The notes beneath the pieces are model-generated. The model searched no databases, had not been told where the DNA came from, and worked only from the letters and a program-made list of their open reading frames with translations. From Rhodovarius crocodyli (GTDB taxonomy: Bacteria; Pseudomonadota; Alphaproteobacteria; Acetobacterales; Acetobacteraceae), in contig CAMDJV010000021.1 in assembly GCA_945901085.1 (NCBI GenBank), positions 1 to 62,928 on the forward strand: a stretch of 62,928 bases of DNA, read 5' to 3'. Positions 19,810 through 29,307 of this stretch are shown here, piece by piece. The translations under genes and the position numbers were made by a program. How positions within the stretch are numbered: the first letter of the stretch is position 1; every line of letters begins with the position of its first letter.

Positions 19810-21138
19810 ATGGGTGTCGAAATCCTGATGCCGGCGCTGAGCCCGACGATGACCGAGGGCAAGCTGGCGCGCTGGCTGAAGAAAGAGGGCGATGCGGTGC
19901 GCTCGGGCGATGTGATCGCCGAGATCGAGACCGATAAGGCCACCATGGAGGTTGAGGCGGTGGATGAGGGCGTGATCACCCGGATTTTGGTGCCTGAGGG
20001 GACAGAGAATGTGGCGGTGAACTCCGTCCTTGCCGAGCTGGATGGCGGCAAGGGCGCGGCGGTTGCGGCACCGGCGGTGGTGGCTGCGGTGGCGGCCCCT
20101 GTGGTGCAGGTGGCTCCGGCCGCAGCATCTGTGGCCGAGGAGAAGGAGTGGGGCCCGACCCGGAGCATGACGGTGCGTGAGGCGCTGCGCGATGCCATGG
20201 CCTTGGAAATGCGCGCCAACCCCGATGTCTTCCTGATGGGCGAGGAGGTGGGCCAGTATCAGGGCGCCTATAAGATCAGCCAGGGTTTGTTGGAGGAGTT
20301 CGGGCCCAAGCGGGTGCTGGATATGCCCATCACCGAGCATGGCTTTACCGGCATGGCGGTGGGTGCGGCCTTCACCGGGCTGCGGCCGATTGTCGAGTTC
20401 ATGACATTCAATTTCTCGATGCAGGCCATCGACCATATTCTGAACTCTGCGGCCAAGACGCTGTATATGTCGGGCGGGCAGATGGGCTGCCCCATCGTGT
20501 TTCGTGGGCCCAATGGCGCGGCGGCGCGCGTGGCGGCTCAGCATAGCCAGTGCTATGCCAGCTGGTATGCGCATTGCCCTGGGTTGAAGGTGGTGGCGCC
20601 ATGGTCGGCTGCTGATGCGCGCGGGCTGCTGCGGGCGGCCATTCGGGATCCTAATCCGGTGATTTTCCTGGAGAATGAGATCCTTTACGGGCAGAGTTTT
20701 GAATGCCCGACGGCTGATGATTTCATCCTTCCGATCGGCCGCGCCAAGGTGGAGCGGGTGGGGAGTGATGTGACGCTGGTTGGCTTCTCTATCAGTGTCA
20801 GCCTGGCCATGCAGGCGGCGGAAAAGCTGGCGGAGATGGGGATTTCGGCCGAGGTGATCAATCTGCGCTCGCTGCGCCCGCTTGATACCGAGACGATTGT
20901 GAATTCGGTGAAGAAGACCAATCGTCTGGTGACGGTGGAAGAGGGCTGGCCCTTTGCCGGCATTGGCGCCGAGGTGGTGATGCAGATTGTCGAGCATGCT
21001 TTCGACCATCTGGATGCGCCGCCGGTGCGGGTGCATGGCGCCGATGTGCCCATGCCCTATGCCGCCAATCTGGAAAAACTGGCATTGCCGCAGGCTGATC
21101 ACGTGGTCGATGCGGCCAAACGCGTGCTGTACCGGTAA
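19810..21138 (+). CDS. pdhB: Pyruvate dehydrogenase E1 component, beta subunit with lipoyl domain
   Basis: A protein of 442 residues. The N-terminal lipoyl domain (about 1-80) carries the lipoylation motif [13 protein letters not shown] with Lys43. An Ala/Val/Pro linker follows (about 81-110). The rest is the transketolase-like E1 beta domain ([16 protein letters not shown] to the C-terminus). A lipoylated E1 beta is characteristic of alphaproteobacterial PDH. The lipoyl domain is nearly identical to that of E2 encoded next, suggesting duplication. Confidence 0.96.
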   Translation: MGVEILMPALSPTMTEGKLARWLKKEGDAVRSGDVIAEIETDKATMEVEAVDEGVITRILVPEGTENVAVNSVLAELDGGKGAAVAAPAVVAAVAAPVVQVAPAAASVAEEKEWGPTRSMTVREALRDAMALEMRANPDVFLMGEEVGQYQGAYKISQGLLEEFGPKRVLDMPITEHGFTGMAVGAAFTGLRPIVEFMTFNFSMQAIDHILNSAAKTLYMSGGQMGCPIVFRGPNGAAARVAAQHSQCYASWYAHCPGLKVVAPWSAADARGLLRAAIRDPNPVIFLENEILYGQSFECPTADDFILPIGRAKVERVGSDVTLVGFSISVSLAMQAAEKLAEMGISAEVINLRSLRPLDTETIVNSVKKTNRLVTVEEGWPFAGIGAEVVMQIVEHAFDHLDAPPVRVHGADVPMPYAANLEKLALPQADHVVDAAKRVLYR

Positions 21139-21154
21139 GGGGGCTGGTAGAAAC

Positions 21155-22438
21155 ATGGCCACGAATATCCTGATGCCCGCGCTCTCGCCCACCATGACCG
21201 AGGGCACGCTGGCGCGCTGGCTGAAGAATGAGGGCGACATGGTTCGCGCCGGTGACATCATCGCCGAGATCGAGACCGACAAGGCCACGATGGAGGTTGA
21301 GGCGGTGGATGAGGGTGTGCTGGGCAAGATCCTGGTGCCGGGCGGGACGGCGGGCGTGAAGGTCAATGAGGTGATTGCGGTGCTGGTGGAGAAGGGTGAG
21401 GTGTTTTCGGGCGCTGCTGCCGCCCCGGCATCGGCTTCGGCTTCGGCACCGGCCGCTGTGCCGGCTGCGGCGGTGGTTGCGGCTGCGGCTGTGGTTGCTC
21501 CCGCTGCCCAGGGTGAGCGCGCCTTTGCCTCGCCGCTGGCGCGGCGCATGGCGCAGCAGGCTGGCTTGGATGTGACGAAAATTGCCGGCTCTGGCCCGCA
21601 GGGGCGGGTGGTGAAGGCTGATATCGAGGCGGCGATGAACCGGCCGGCTGTCTCGGCCCCGGTTGCCGTGGCCGCGGCGCCGGTTGCCGTGGCCGCACCC
21701 GTTGCGGCGCCCAAGCCTGTGGCCGTGGCGGCACCGCTGGCCGGCACCACGGCGGTGCCCAATAGCAGCATGCGCAAAATCATCGCCAAGCGGCTGTCGG
21801 AGAGCAAAGCGACCATCCCGCATTTCTATGTGGCGATGGATATTGAGCTGGATGCGCTGCTGGATTTGCGGGCCAAGCTCAATGCGCGGGCGCCCAAGGA
21901 TGGGCCGGGCGCCTATAAGCTCTCGGTCAATGATCTGATCATCAAGGCGGCGGCGGTGACGCTGCGCCGGGTGCCGGGGGTGGCGGCGAGTTGGACTGAG
22001 GATGCGATCCTGCGATTCAATGATATCGACATCTCGGTGGCGGTGGCTATCCCCGATGGGCTGATCACGCCGATTGTGAGGAATGCCGATACCAAGGGCT
22101 TGGCGGCCATTTCCAATGAGATGAAGGATTTGGGTGCCCGGGCCAAGGCTGGAAAGCTGAAGCCGGAGGAATTCCAGGGGGGCGGCTTCTCCATCTCCAA
22201 TATGGGGATGTATGGGGTCAGCCACTTCGCCGCGATTATCAACCCGCCGCAGGCTGGGATTTTGGCGGTGGGTGCGGGGACGCAGCGGGCGGTGGTGAAG
22301 GGTGGCGCGCTTGCCATCGCAACCGTGATGACCTGCCAGTTGAGCGTGGATCACCGCGTCATTGATGGCTCGCTGGCGGCGGAATGGATGGCGGCGTTCA
22401 AGGCCATTGTGGAGGATCCGCTGAGCTTGATGCTGTGA
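21155..22438 (+). CDS. pdhC: Dihydrolipoamide acetyltransferase (E2) of pyruvate dehydrogenase
   Basis: A protein of 427 residues. It has one lipoyl domain (lipoyl Lys43 in [13 protein letters not shown]), a long Ala/Val/Pro linker, and a peripheral subunit-binding domain ([20 protein letters not shown]). A second Ala/Val/Pro linker leads to the catalytic acetyltransferase domain with the active-site DHRVIDG motif near the end. It forms the core of the complex. The stop overlaps the GTG start of a GNAT gene, which is therefore co-transcribed. Confidence 0.96.
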   Translation: MATNILMPALSPTMTEGTLARWLKNEGDMVRAGDIIAEIETDKATMEVEAVDEGVLGKILVPGGTAGVKVNEVIAVLVEKGEVFSGAAAAPASASASAPAAVPAAAVVAAAAVVAPAAQGERAFASPLARRMAQQAGLDVTKIAGSGPQGRVVKADIEAAMNRPAVSAPVAVAAAPVAVAAPVAAPKPVAVAAPLAGTTAVPNSSMRKIIAKRLSESKATIPHFYVAMDIELDALLDLRAKLNARAPKDGPGAYKLSVNDLIIKAAAVTLRRVPGVAASWTEDAILRFNDIDISVAVAIPDGLITPIVRNADTKGLAAISNEMKDLGARAKAGKLKPEEFQGGGFSISNMGMYGVSHFAAIINPPQAGILAVGAGTQRAVVKGGALAIATVMTCQLSVDHRVIDGSLAAEWMAAFKAIVEDPLSLML

Positions 22439-22911
22439 GCCTGGTTCTGCGCGATGCCGCGCCTGGGGATGTGCCGCTGGTCGCGCATTTCGTGCGCGAA
22501 TTGGCGGCTTATGAGAAGCTGGAGCATCTGGCCGTCGGCACGGATGCGGCGTTCCATGAACTGCTCTTTGGCAACCCGGTGCGGGCGCATGCGCTGATTG
22601 CGGAATGGGATGGCGCGGCGGTGGGGTTTGCGCTGTGGTATTTTGCCGTCTCCACCTTCACGGCCAGCACCAAGCTTTATGTTGAGGATGTGTTTGTGGC
22701 GCCTGAGGCGCGCAATCGCGGGATTGGCCGGGCCATTTTTGCTGATCTGGCGCGCCGAGCCTTGGGTGCCGGCTCATCGGGTATGGAATGGTCGGTGCTG
22801 GATTGGAACGCGCCTTCCATTGCTTTCTACCGCTCCATCGGCGCCAAGCCGCATGCGGGCTGGACCACGCAACGACTGAGCGGTGAGGCGCTGCGCGCGC
22901 TTGCCGAGTAG
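22435..22911 (+). CDS. GNAT-family N-acetyltransferase inside the PDH operon
   Basis: A protein of 158 residues with the acetyl-CoA-binding pattern [20 protein letters not shown] and a C-terminal [17 protein letters not shown], as in diamine/spermidine-type GNATs. The start is the GTG at 22435, overlapping the pdhC stop (GTGA). It sits between E2 and E3, so its expression should follow acetyl-CoA production. The acceptor is unknown. An amino-acid, polyamine or protein target are all possible. Confidence 0.85.
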   Translation: MSLVLRDAAPGDVPLVAHFVRELAAYEKLEHLAVGTDAAFHELLFGNPVRAHALIAEWDGAAVGFALWYFAVSTFTASTKLYVEDVFVAPEARNRGIGRAIFADLARRALGAGSSGMEWSVLDWNAPSIAFYRSIGAKPHAGWTTQRLSGEALRALAE

Positions 22912-22924
22912 GGGAGCAAGAGAC

Positions 22925-24322
22925 ATGGCCGCGGAAGCATTCGACCTGGTGGTGGTGGGCGGTGGCCCGGGCGGCTATGTGGCGGCGATTCGCGCCAGCC
23001 AGCTCAAGATGAAGGTGGCGCTGGTGGAGCGCGAGAATTTGGGCGGCATTTGCCTCAATTGGGGCTGCATTCCGACCAAGGCCCTGCTGCGGGCGTCTGA
23101 GATCAATCATTTGCTGCATGATCTCGATGCCTATGGCTTTGCCGCTGATAATATCCGCTTTGACTTTCAGAAGGTGGTGAAGCGCTCGCGCGGGGTGGCG
23201 GCGCAGCTTTCGGGCGGCGTGAAGCACCTGATGAAGAAGAACCGGGTGAGCGTGTTCGATGGTCATGCCGCGCTGGCGGGGCCGGGCAAGCTGAATGTGA
23301 CCAAGGATGGCAAGCCGGTGGCGGAGCTGGCGGCGCCGCATATCATTCTGGCCACTGGCGCGCGGGCGCGGGTGATTCCGGGGATGGAGCCGGATGGCAA
23401 GCTGATCTGGTCTTATCGGGAGGCGATGGTGCCGGCGGCGATGCCGAAATCGCTGATTGTTGTGGGCTCGGGCGCCATTGGCAGCGAATTTGCCTCCTTC
23501 TACCAGAATATGGGCGCGAAGGTGACGCTGGTGGAGGTGATGGATCGCATCCTGCCGGTGGAGGATGCGGAGATTTCCGCCTTTGTCCAAAAAGCCTTTG
23601 CCAAGCAGGGCATGGCGATCATGACCGGCGCGCGGGTGCAGGGTGTGCGCAAGGGTGCCGATAGCGTGACCGCGGTGATTGAGGCCAATGGTAAGGTGCA
23701 GGAGATCACCGCTGAGAGGCTGATTTCCGCCGTGGGCATTGTCGGCAATGTTGAGAATATTGGTCTTGAAGGCACCAAGATTGTAGTGGATCGCACCCAT
23801 GTGGTGACGGATGCGATGGGGCGCACCGGTGAGCCGGGCATTTACGCCATTGGCGACCTCACCGGCGCGCCCTGGCTGGCGCATAAGGCGAGCCACGAGG
23901 CGACGATCTGCGTGGAGAGCATCGCTGGGCTGCACCCGCATGGCATGGATGTGCTCAATATTCCCGGCTGCACCTATTGCCGCCCGCAGGTCGCCTCGGT
24001 GGGGCTGACCGAGGCTGCGGCCAAGGCCCGCGGCCATACGGTGAAAATCGGCCGCTTCCCCTTCATCGGCAATGGCAAGGCGATTGCGATGGGTGAGCCT
24101 GAGGGTTTGGTGAAGACCGTGTTTGATGCGCAGACCGGCGAATTGCTCGGCGCGCACATGGTGGGGCCGGAGGTGACGGAAATGATCCAGGGCTACACCA
24201 TCGCCCGCACCTTGGAATCGACCGAGGCGGAGTTGATGCACACCGTCTTCCCCCACCCCACGGTGAGCGAGACGATGCATGAGGCCGTGCTCGATGCCTA
24301 TGGCCGGGTGATACACATGTGA
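22925..24322 (+). CDS. lpdA: Dihydrolipoyl dehydrogenase (E3)
   Basis: A flavoprotein of 465 residues that reoxidises dihydrolipoamide using NAD+. It shows the FAD motif (VVVGGGPGGYVAAIRA), the redox disulfide in GGICLNWGCIPTKALL (Cys43/Cys48), the NAD motif VVGSGAIGSEFASFY, and the C-terminal catalytic HPTVSE motif. It lies 13 bases after the GNAT gene and overlaps a HAD gene (GTGA). It belongs to the PDH complex by position. Confidence 0.96.
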   Translation: MAAEAFDLVVVGGGPGGYVAAIRASQLKMKVALVERENLGGICLNWGCIPTKALLRASEINHLLHDLDAYGFAADNIRFDFQKVVKRSRGVAAQLSGGVKHLMKKNRVSVFDGHAALAGPGKLNVTKDGKPVAELAAPHIILATGARARVIPGMEPDGKLIWSYREAMVPAAMPKSLIVVGSGAIGSEFASFYQNMGAKVTLVEVMDRILPVEDAEISAFVQKAFAKQGMAIMTGARVQGVRKGADSVTAVIEANGKVQEITAERLISAVGIVGNVENIGLEGTKIVVDRTHVVTDAMGRTGEPGIYAIGDLTGAPWLAHKASHEATICVESIAGLHPHGMDVLNIPGCTYCRPQVASVGLTEAAAKARGHTVKIGRFPFIGNGKAIAMGEPEGLVKTVFDAQTGELLGAHMVGPEVTEMIQGYTIARTLESTEAELMHTVFPHPTVSETMHEAVLDAYGRVIHM

Positions 24323-25005
24323 GGGCCGCGCCCATGCGCCTTGCCCCAACCGCCATCCTGTTTGATTGGGACAATACCCTGGCCAATGGCTGGGCGGCCA
24401 TTCAGGCCGGGCTGAATGCCGCGTTTCGTGAATTTGGCCTGCCGGAATGGTCGATGGAGCAGGTGCTGGCCAATACCCGCCACTCGATGGCCGAGACCTT
24501 TCCGGCGATTTTTGGTGAGCAATGGCATCGGGCGCGCGATGTGTTTTATGTCGCCGTGCGGGAACAGCATCTGCAGGTGCTGCGGCCGATGCCGGGTACA
24601 GCGCCGATGCTGCAATTGGCGATGACCATCGCGCCCTTGGCCATTGTTTCGAACAAGCAGGGGCCGATGCTGCGCGATGAGGTGGCGCATTTGCGCTGGG
24701 ATGGGTTTTTCCGGGCTGCGGTGGGGGCGGGCGATGCCTCGGCCGATAAGCCCAGCGCTGCGCCACTGCACATGGCCTTGCGCGCCTGCGCGGTACCGGC
24801 GGGGCCTGAGGCCTGGTATATTGGCGATACCGCACTCGATATGCAGGCCGCCCGTGCCGCGGGGATGACGGCCGTGCTCCTGGGTGATGCATCGCATGAT
24901 GGTGGCATCGCTGCCTGCAACCCGGACATGCAATTTGCGGATGCGGCGGCGCTCGCAGCGCATCTCGTTACGCTAGACAAGCGATCCCATATGACCAATG
25001 CTTGA
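24319..25005 (+). CDS. HAD-superfamily hydrolase (phosphoglycolate-phosphatase-like)
   Basis: A soluble phosphatase-like protein of 228 residues. Motif I is FDWDNTLANG with the nucleophilic aspartate, motif II is AIVSNKQG, the lysine is in SADKPSAAP, and motif IV is YIGDTALDMQAA. The GTG at 24319 overlaps the lpdA stop; an ATG at 24334 is an alternative. Gph-like proteins remove phosphate from 2-phosphoglycolate or other small phosphates; the substrate is not defined. It is the last gene of the PDH transcript before hfq. Confidence 0.85.
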   Translation: MRAAPMRLAPTAILFDWDNTLANGWAAIQAGLNAAFREFGLPEWSMEQVLANTRHSMAETFPAIFGEQWHRARDVFYVAVREQHLQVLRPMPGTAPMLQLAMTIAPLAIVSNKQGPMLRDEVAHLRWDGFFRAAVGAGDASADKPSAAPLHMALRACAVPAGPEAWYIGDTALDMQAARAAGMTAVLLGDASHDGGIAACNPDMQFADAAALAAHLVTLDKRSHMTNA

Positions 25006-25111
25006 ACCACTTGGTTGAGCAGGTTTTCGCCGTGCATGCGCAGGGCGGAAGGGCAAGCCAGGGGCGGCCGTTATGGCCGTTCCGGGCCACAAAAAATGAG
25101 AGGAGGTCGCA

Positions 25112-25459
25112 ATGGCCGCCGAAAAATCGCAGAATGTCCAGGATGTATTCCTGAATCATGTCCGCAAATCCAAGACCCCGGTGACGGTGTTCTTGATCAA
25201 TGGCGTCAAGCTGCAGGGCATCATCACCTGGTTCGATAACTTTTCCGTGTTGTTGCGCCGCGATGGGCATACCCAGTTGATCTATAAGCACGCCATCAGC
25301 ACAGTGATGCCCGGCGCGCCGATCATGCTGTTCGATGGCGCGGCCGCCGCCGCTGCCACCAGCGGTGAGGGTGCGGCCCCCGCGCCCGCGTCCGCGCCGC
25401 GCCGTGAAACCACTTTGAGCATCACCCCGAGGGAACCGAGTCCTGCCAGCACCGAATGA
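25112..25459 (+). CDS. hfq: RNA chaperone Hfq
   Basis: A protein of 115 residues. The Sm fold spans about 1-72 and includes [20 protein letters not shown] and the Sm2 motif [11 protein letters not shown]. An Ala/Pro-rich C-terminal tail of about 40 residues follows, longer than the minimal alphaproteobacterial form. AGGAGG lies directly upstream of ATG 25112. Hfq hexamers bind small RNAs and mRNAs. The neighbouring hflX, 28 bases downstream, is the usual partner gene. Confidence 0.97.
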   Translation: MAAEKSQNVQDVFLNHVRKSKTPVTVFLINGVKLQGIITWFDNFSVLLRRDGHTQLIYKHAISTVMPGAPIMLFDGAAAAAATSGEGAAPAPASAPRRETTLSITPREPSPASTE

Positions 25460-25487
25460 CACCCAGGCGGCGCCGACGCGCGCCGCC

Positions 25488-26786
25488 GTGATCCTGCCCT
25501 ATGAGCGGCACCAGCGTTCCTCCGTGCTGGAATTCTCCCCGCCGGGCTCGGTGCGGGTGGCGGAGGCGCGGCTGGCGGAGGCTGTGGGGCTTGCTGCCTC
25601 TATTGGCGTCACCATCGTCCATACCGGCATTCATCCGCTGCGTGAGCGCCGGCCCTCCACCCTGATGGGTGAGGGCCAGGTGGCGTCGGTGAAGCAGGCG
25701 CTGGCCGAGCAGGAGGTGGAGCTTTGCGTGGTCGATGCTGCCCTCACCCCGGTGCAGCAGCGCAATCTGGAGCGCGCCTGGGGCGTGAAGGTGATTGACC
25801 GCACTGGGTTGATTTTGGAGATTTTCGGCGAGCGGGCGCGCACCAAGGAGGGCACGCTGCAGGTTGATCTGGCGCATCTCTCCTATCAGCGCTCGCGGCT
25901 TGTGCGCTCCTGGACCCATTTGGAGCGCCAGCGTGGCGGTGCGGGGTTTCTCGGCGGCCCGGGTGAAAGCCAGATGGAGATCGACCGCCGGCTGATCGAT
26001 GACCGCATCGTGAAGCTGAAAAAGGAATTGGAGCAGGTCCGGCGCACCCGTGGCCTGCATCGGCGCGCGCGTGAGCGGGTGCCTTATCCGGTGGTGGCGC
26101 TGGTGGGCTATACCAATGCCGGCAAATCGACGCTGTTCAATGCGCTGACCGGGGCTGGGGTTTATGCCCAGGACCAGTTGTTTGCGACGCTCGACCCGAC
26201 GATGCGGCAAATTCGCCTGCCATCGGGGCGCACCGCCATCCTCTCCGATACGGTGGGGTTCATCTCGGAATTGCCGACGCAACTGGTGGAGGCGTTTCGC
26301 GCCACGCTGGAGGAGGTGGCCGCGGCCGATATCATTCTGCATGTGCGTGACGCTGCCCACCCCGATACCCAGGCCCAGCGCGCCGATGTGCTGCATGTGC
26401 TGACCGACATGGCCGAGGGTGCGGAGGCGGCGCTGGATGAGAATTGGCAGGCTCGGGTGATTGAGGTGCTGAACAAGGCCGATCTGCTGCCTGAGGGGCA
26501 GCTTTCCGGCATGGCGGTCTCCGCCCTCAATGGCGATGGCTTGGAGGCGCTGCTGGCGGCGGTGGATGGCCGCCTGGGCGCGGGCGAGCAGGAGAGCCTG
26601 CATCGCATTGATGCGGGGGATGGCGCGCGGATTGCCTGGCTGCACCGCCATGCGGAGGTGCTGGAGACGACGGCCGAGGATGATGTTCTGGTGCTGAGGG
26701 TGCGGATGTCGGCCACCGCGCATGCCCGCTTTGCGCAAGTGCCGCCGATGGATGAGGCGGGGCCGATTTCGGCCAATGACCCGTGA
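25488..26786 (+). CDS. hflX: GTPase HflX
   Basis: A ribosome-associated GTPase of 432 residues. The N-terminal HflX domain contains RRPSTLMGEGQVASVKQ and GAGFLGGPGESQMEID. The G domain shows G1 GYTNAGKSTLFN, G3 SDTVGFISELP and G4 NKADLL. The only usable start is the GTG at 25488, since an in-frame stop lies upstream at 25416. It recycles or splits stalled ribosomes in known systems. Its stop overlaps the next gene as GTGA. Confidence 0.96.
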   Translation: MILPYERHQRSSVLEFSPPGSVRVAEARLAEAVGLAASIGVTIVHTGIHPLRERRPSTLMGEGQVASVKQALAEQEVELCVVDAALTPVQQRNLERAWGVKVIDRTGLILEIFGERARTKEGTLQVDLAHLSYQRSRLVRSWTHLERQRGGAGFLGGPGESQMEIDRRLIDDRIVKLKKELEQVRRTRGLHRRARERVPYPVVALVGYTNAGKSTLFNALTGAGVYAQDQLFATLDPTMRQIRLPSGRTAILSDTVGFISELPTQLVEAFRATLEEVAAADIILHVRDAAHPDTQAQRADVLHVLTDMAEGAEAALDENWQARVIEVLNKADLLPEGQLSGMAVSALNGDGLEALLAAVDGRLGAGEQESLHRIDAGDGARIAWLHRHAEVLETTAEDDVLVLRVRMSATAHARFAQVPPMDEAGPISANDP

Positions 26787-27613
26787 GGCTTGATCATCGC
26801 GCGCTGGCCGATGTGGCAGTGCTGCTGCGCCAGGCTTGCGCGGCTGAGATCATGCCGCGGTTTCGCAATCTGGGCTCGGGAGCGATTCGGGAGAAAAGCT
26901 CGGCGCTGGATCTCGTCACCGATGCGGATGAGGCGGCGGAGCGGCATATCACGGCGGGGTTGCAGGCGCGCTTTCCTGGCTGCCTGGTGGTGGGGGAGGA
27001 GGCGAGTGCGGCCGATCCTGGCCTGCCCGGGCGGATGGGTGATGCGGATCTCGCCTTTGTGGTGGATCCGGTGGATGGCACTGCCAATTTCGCCGCGGGC
27101 TTGCCGCTATTTGGCGTGATGGCGGCGGCGGTGGTGCGCGGCGAGGTGGCGGCGAGTTGGATTTTGGATCCGATGAGCGGCGATATGGCCATGGCGCTGC
27201 GCGGTGAGGGTGCCTTCTCGGAGGATGCGGCGGGTGGCCGGGCGGGGATGGCTGTGGCGCCCTCGCTGCCATTATCGGCGATGCTGGGGGCAGTCTCCTT
27301 CGGCTATATGGACAAGCCGCGCCAGGGGCGGGTGCTGCCGGCGCTGGCGGGCTTGGCGGGGCTGCAGAATTTGCGCTGTGCGGCGCATGAATACCGCATG
27401 GCGGCCTCGGGCGGGTTGCATCTGCTGGTCTATAACCGGCTGCTGCCTTGGGATCATGCACCTGGCTGGCTGCTGCATCGTGAGGCGGGGGGGTATTCCG
27501 CCCGCTTTGATGGCAGCGCCTATTCGCCGCTGGACAGTGCGGGGGGCTTGGTCGTGGCGCCTGATCGCCCCGCCTGGGAGGCGGCGATGGCGGGTTTGCG
27601 CATCGCTGGGTGA
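26783..27613 (+). CDS. Inositol-monophosphatase-family phosphatase
   Basis: A Mg2+-dependent, Li+-sensitive-type phosphatase of 276 residues. Metal ligands are visible in LVTDADEAAER, VVGEEAS and VDPVDGTANFAAG. A late WDHAPGWLLHREAGG motif completes the site. Family members act on inositol phosphate, histidinol phosphate or 3'-phosphoadenosine phosphate; this one cannot be assigned. GTG 26783 overlaps the hflX stop, so it is translationally coupled. Confidence 0.9.
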   Translation: MRLDHRALADVAVLLRQACAAEIMPRFRNLGSGAIREKSSALDLVTDADEAAERHITAGLQARFPGCLVVGEEASAADPGLPGRMGDADLAFVVDPVDGTANFAAGLPLFGVMAAAVVRGEVAASWILDPMSGDMAMALRGEGAFSEDAAGGRAGMAVAPSLPLSAMLGAVSFGYMDKPRQGRVLPALAGLAGLQNLRCAAHEYRMAASGGLHLLVYNRLLPWDHAPGWLLHREAGGYSARFDGSAYSPLDSAGGLVVAPDRPAWEAAMAGLRIAG

Positions 27614-27662
27614 AACCTGCGGGCTGGGCTGCGCGTTGGGGGTGCATCAGGAGCAACCTCAC

Positions 27663-28235
27663 ATGGCATCATTGTATTTTTCCGCCCGCCGAAGGCTTAT
27701 TGCGCTGGGGGCGGGCCTTGGCACTGCAGCGGTGCTGGGCAGCCGCCCGGCCCTCGCCGCTGCCAGCCGCGCCGAGATCGACCGTGATGTGCAGGCCGCC
27801 ATCACCCATTTGCGTGGCATGGAGAATGCAGCGCCATTGTTCCAGCATGCCCATGCGGTGCTGGTCTTTCCGCATATCATCGCTGGCGGCTTGATCGTGG
27901 GCGGGCAGTTTGGTGAGGGGGCGCTGATGCGTGGCGCCACCGCCCAGGCCTATTACAATATTGTCGGCGCCAGCCTGGGATTGCTGGCGGGGGTGCAATC
28001 CTCGGGGCTTGCCATGTTCTTCATGAACGAGGCCTCGCTGGTGGCGCTGATGCATGCCGATGGCTGGGAGATCGGCTCGGGGCCTGCGGTGACCTTTCTC
28101 GACCGTGGGGTGCAGGCGAATGTGACCTCGAGCACGCTGCGCGAGCCGGTCTATGCCATCAGTTTCAGCCAGCAGGGGCTGATGGCGGCGCTGGCGTTGA
28201 ATGGCACCAAGATCACCCGCATCACCCCGCCCTGA
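27663..28235 (+). CDS. SYLF-domain lipid-binding protein, exported
   Basis: A protein of 190 residues with a twin-arginine-like leader (ARRRLIALGAGLGTAAVLG, then ALAA). The SYLF/Ysc84 domain follows: AHAVLVFPHIIAGGLIVGGQ, AYYNIVGASLGLLAGVQSSG and MFFMNEASL. Bacterial members are thought to be periplasmic and to bind lipids. AGGAG precedes ATG 27663. It is about 50 bases after the phosphatase gene and likely on the same transcript. Confidence 0.85.
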   Translation: MASLYFSARRRLIALGAGLGTAAVLGSRPALAAASRAEIDRDVQAAITHLRGMENAAPLFQHAHAVLVFPHIIAGGLIVGGQFGEGALMRGATAQAYYNIVGASLGLLAGVQSSGLAMFFMNEASLVALMHADGWEIGSGPAVTFLDRGVQANVTSSTLREPVYAISFSQQGLMAALALNGTKITRITPP

Positions 28236-28310
28236 TGGCGGCTTGCCCGGTGCGGCTGGCCGGGCGAGACTTGCTTCAGGCGCGGCCAATAGCGCCTGGA
28301 GGACGCTATC

Positions 28311-29261
28311 ATGGACATCACCCGCCGCGCTGGCTTTGCCGCCGCCTTGCTGGCCACCCCCGCCTTGGCCCAGGGCTGGCCGGAGCGGCCCATTCGCATC
28401 ATCGTGGCCTTTCCCGCCGGCAGCGTGACGGACACGCTGTTCCGCAATCTGACCGAGGCGCTGTCGCGCGAACTGGGCCAGCCGGTCTTCGTCGAGAACC
28501 GCGCCGGCGGTAACGGCGTGGTGGGCAGCATTGCCGCGCGCGGTGCGGGCAATGATGGTCATACCTGGCTGGTGCTGAGCGTGACCAATGGCGCGCTGAA
28601 TCCCTACACCGTGCGCAACTTGGCCTATCACCCGTTGCAGGATTTCGACCAGATCGGCCTGGTGGCCGAGGCGCCCTATATGTTGGTGGCGCCCCCCGAT
28701 GGCGCACGCAATCTGGCCGAGTTGCTGGAGCGGGCGCGGGCGCGGCCCAATGCGTTGACCTTCAGCCATGGCAATTCCTCATCGCTCATCGCCTCGGCGA
28801 TGTTGAACCGGATGGCTGGGGTGGAGATGACGGCGGTGCCCTATCGCGGCGGGCCGGAGGCGCTGACCGATGTGATTGCCGGGCGGATCGACAGCACCTT
28901 CACTGACCTGGCCGCGGGGCTGGCGCAGGCGCGGGAGGGCCGGGTGCGGGTTCTGGGGCTGAGCACGGCTCAGCGCTTCCCGCTGGCCCCTGAACTGCCG
29001 ATTGTGGCGGAGACGGTGCCGGGGTTTTCGCTCACCGTCTGGTTTGGCCTGGCGGTGGCGGCAGGGGCTCCGCCGGCGATGCTGGCGCGTGCCAATGCGG
29101 CGCTGAACACGGTGCTGCGCGAGCCACAAATCCGCGAGCGGCTGGGCCGCACCGGCTATACGACCATCCCTGGTACGGCCGAGGCAGCGCGGGCGTGGAT
29201 TGGTGATGAAATGCGCCGCTACGCCCAATTGGCCGAGCAGGTGGGGTTGGAGCGGCAATAA
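28311..29261 (+). CDS. TctC/Bug-family solute-binding protein
   Basis: A periplasmic receptor of 316 residues with a short signal peptide (FAAALLATPALAQ). Family motifs: RPIRIIVAFPAGSVTDTLFR, VENRAGGNGVVGSIAARG, and AVPYRGGPEALTDVIAG near residue 180. GGAGGA (28298-28303) is the ribosome-binding site. It has no TctAB partner here. Its place between an SYLF gene and valS gives no hint of ligand. Confidence 0.9.
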   Translation: MDITRRAGFAAALLATPALAQGWPERPIRIIVAFPAGSVTDTLFRNLTEALSRELGQPVFVENRAGGNGVVGSIAARGAGNDGHTWLVLSVTNGALNPYTVRNLAYHPLQDFDQIGLVAEAPYMLVAPPDGARNLAELLERARARPNALTFSHGNSSSLIASAMLNRMAGVEMTAVPYRGGPEALTDVIAGRIDSTFTDLAAGLAQAREGRVRVLGLSTAQRFPLAPELPIVAETVPGFSLTVWFGLAVAAGAPPAMLARANAALNTVLREPQIRERLGRTGYTTIPGTAEAARAWIGDEMRRYAQLAEQVGLERQ

Positions 29262-29307
29262 GATCTTGATGGCTTGACCTGCGCGCCCGGGCATTGGACG
29301 AAGCGCC

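Noticed and set aside
19345-21816. An 823-codon minus-strand open frame
   Set aside because: It is antisense to pdhA-pdhB-pdhC and consists of low-complexity Ala/Gly/Thr and His/Arg stretches.
24998-25030. Possible terminator at the end of the HAD gene
   Set aside because: The GCTTGAACC/GGTTGAGC pairing has mismatches and no clear T-run.
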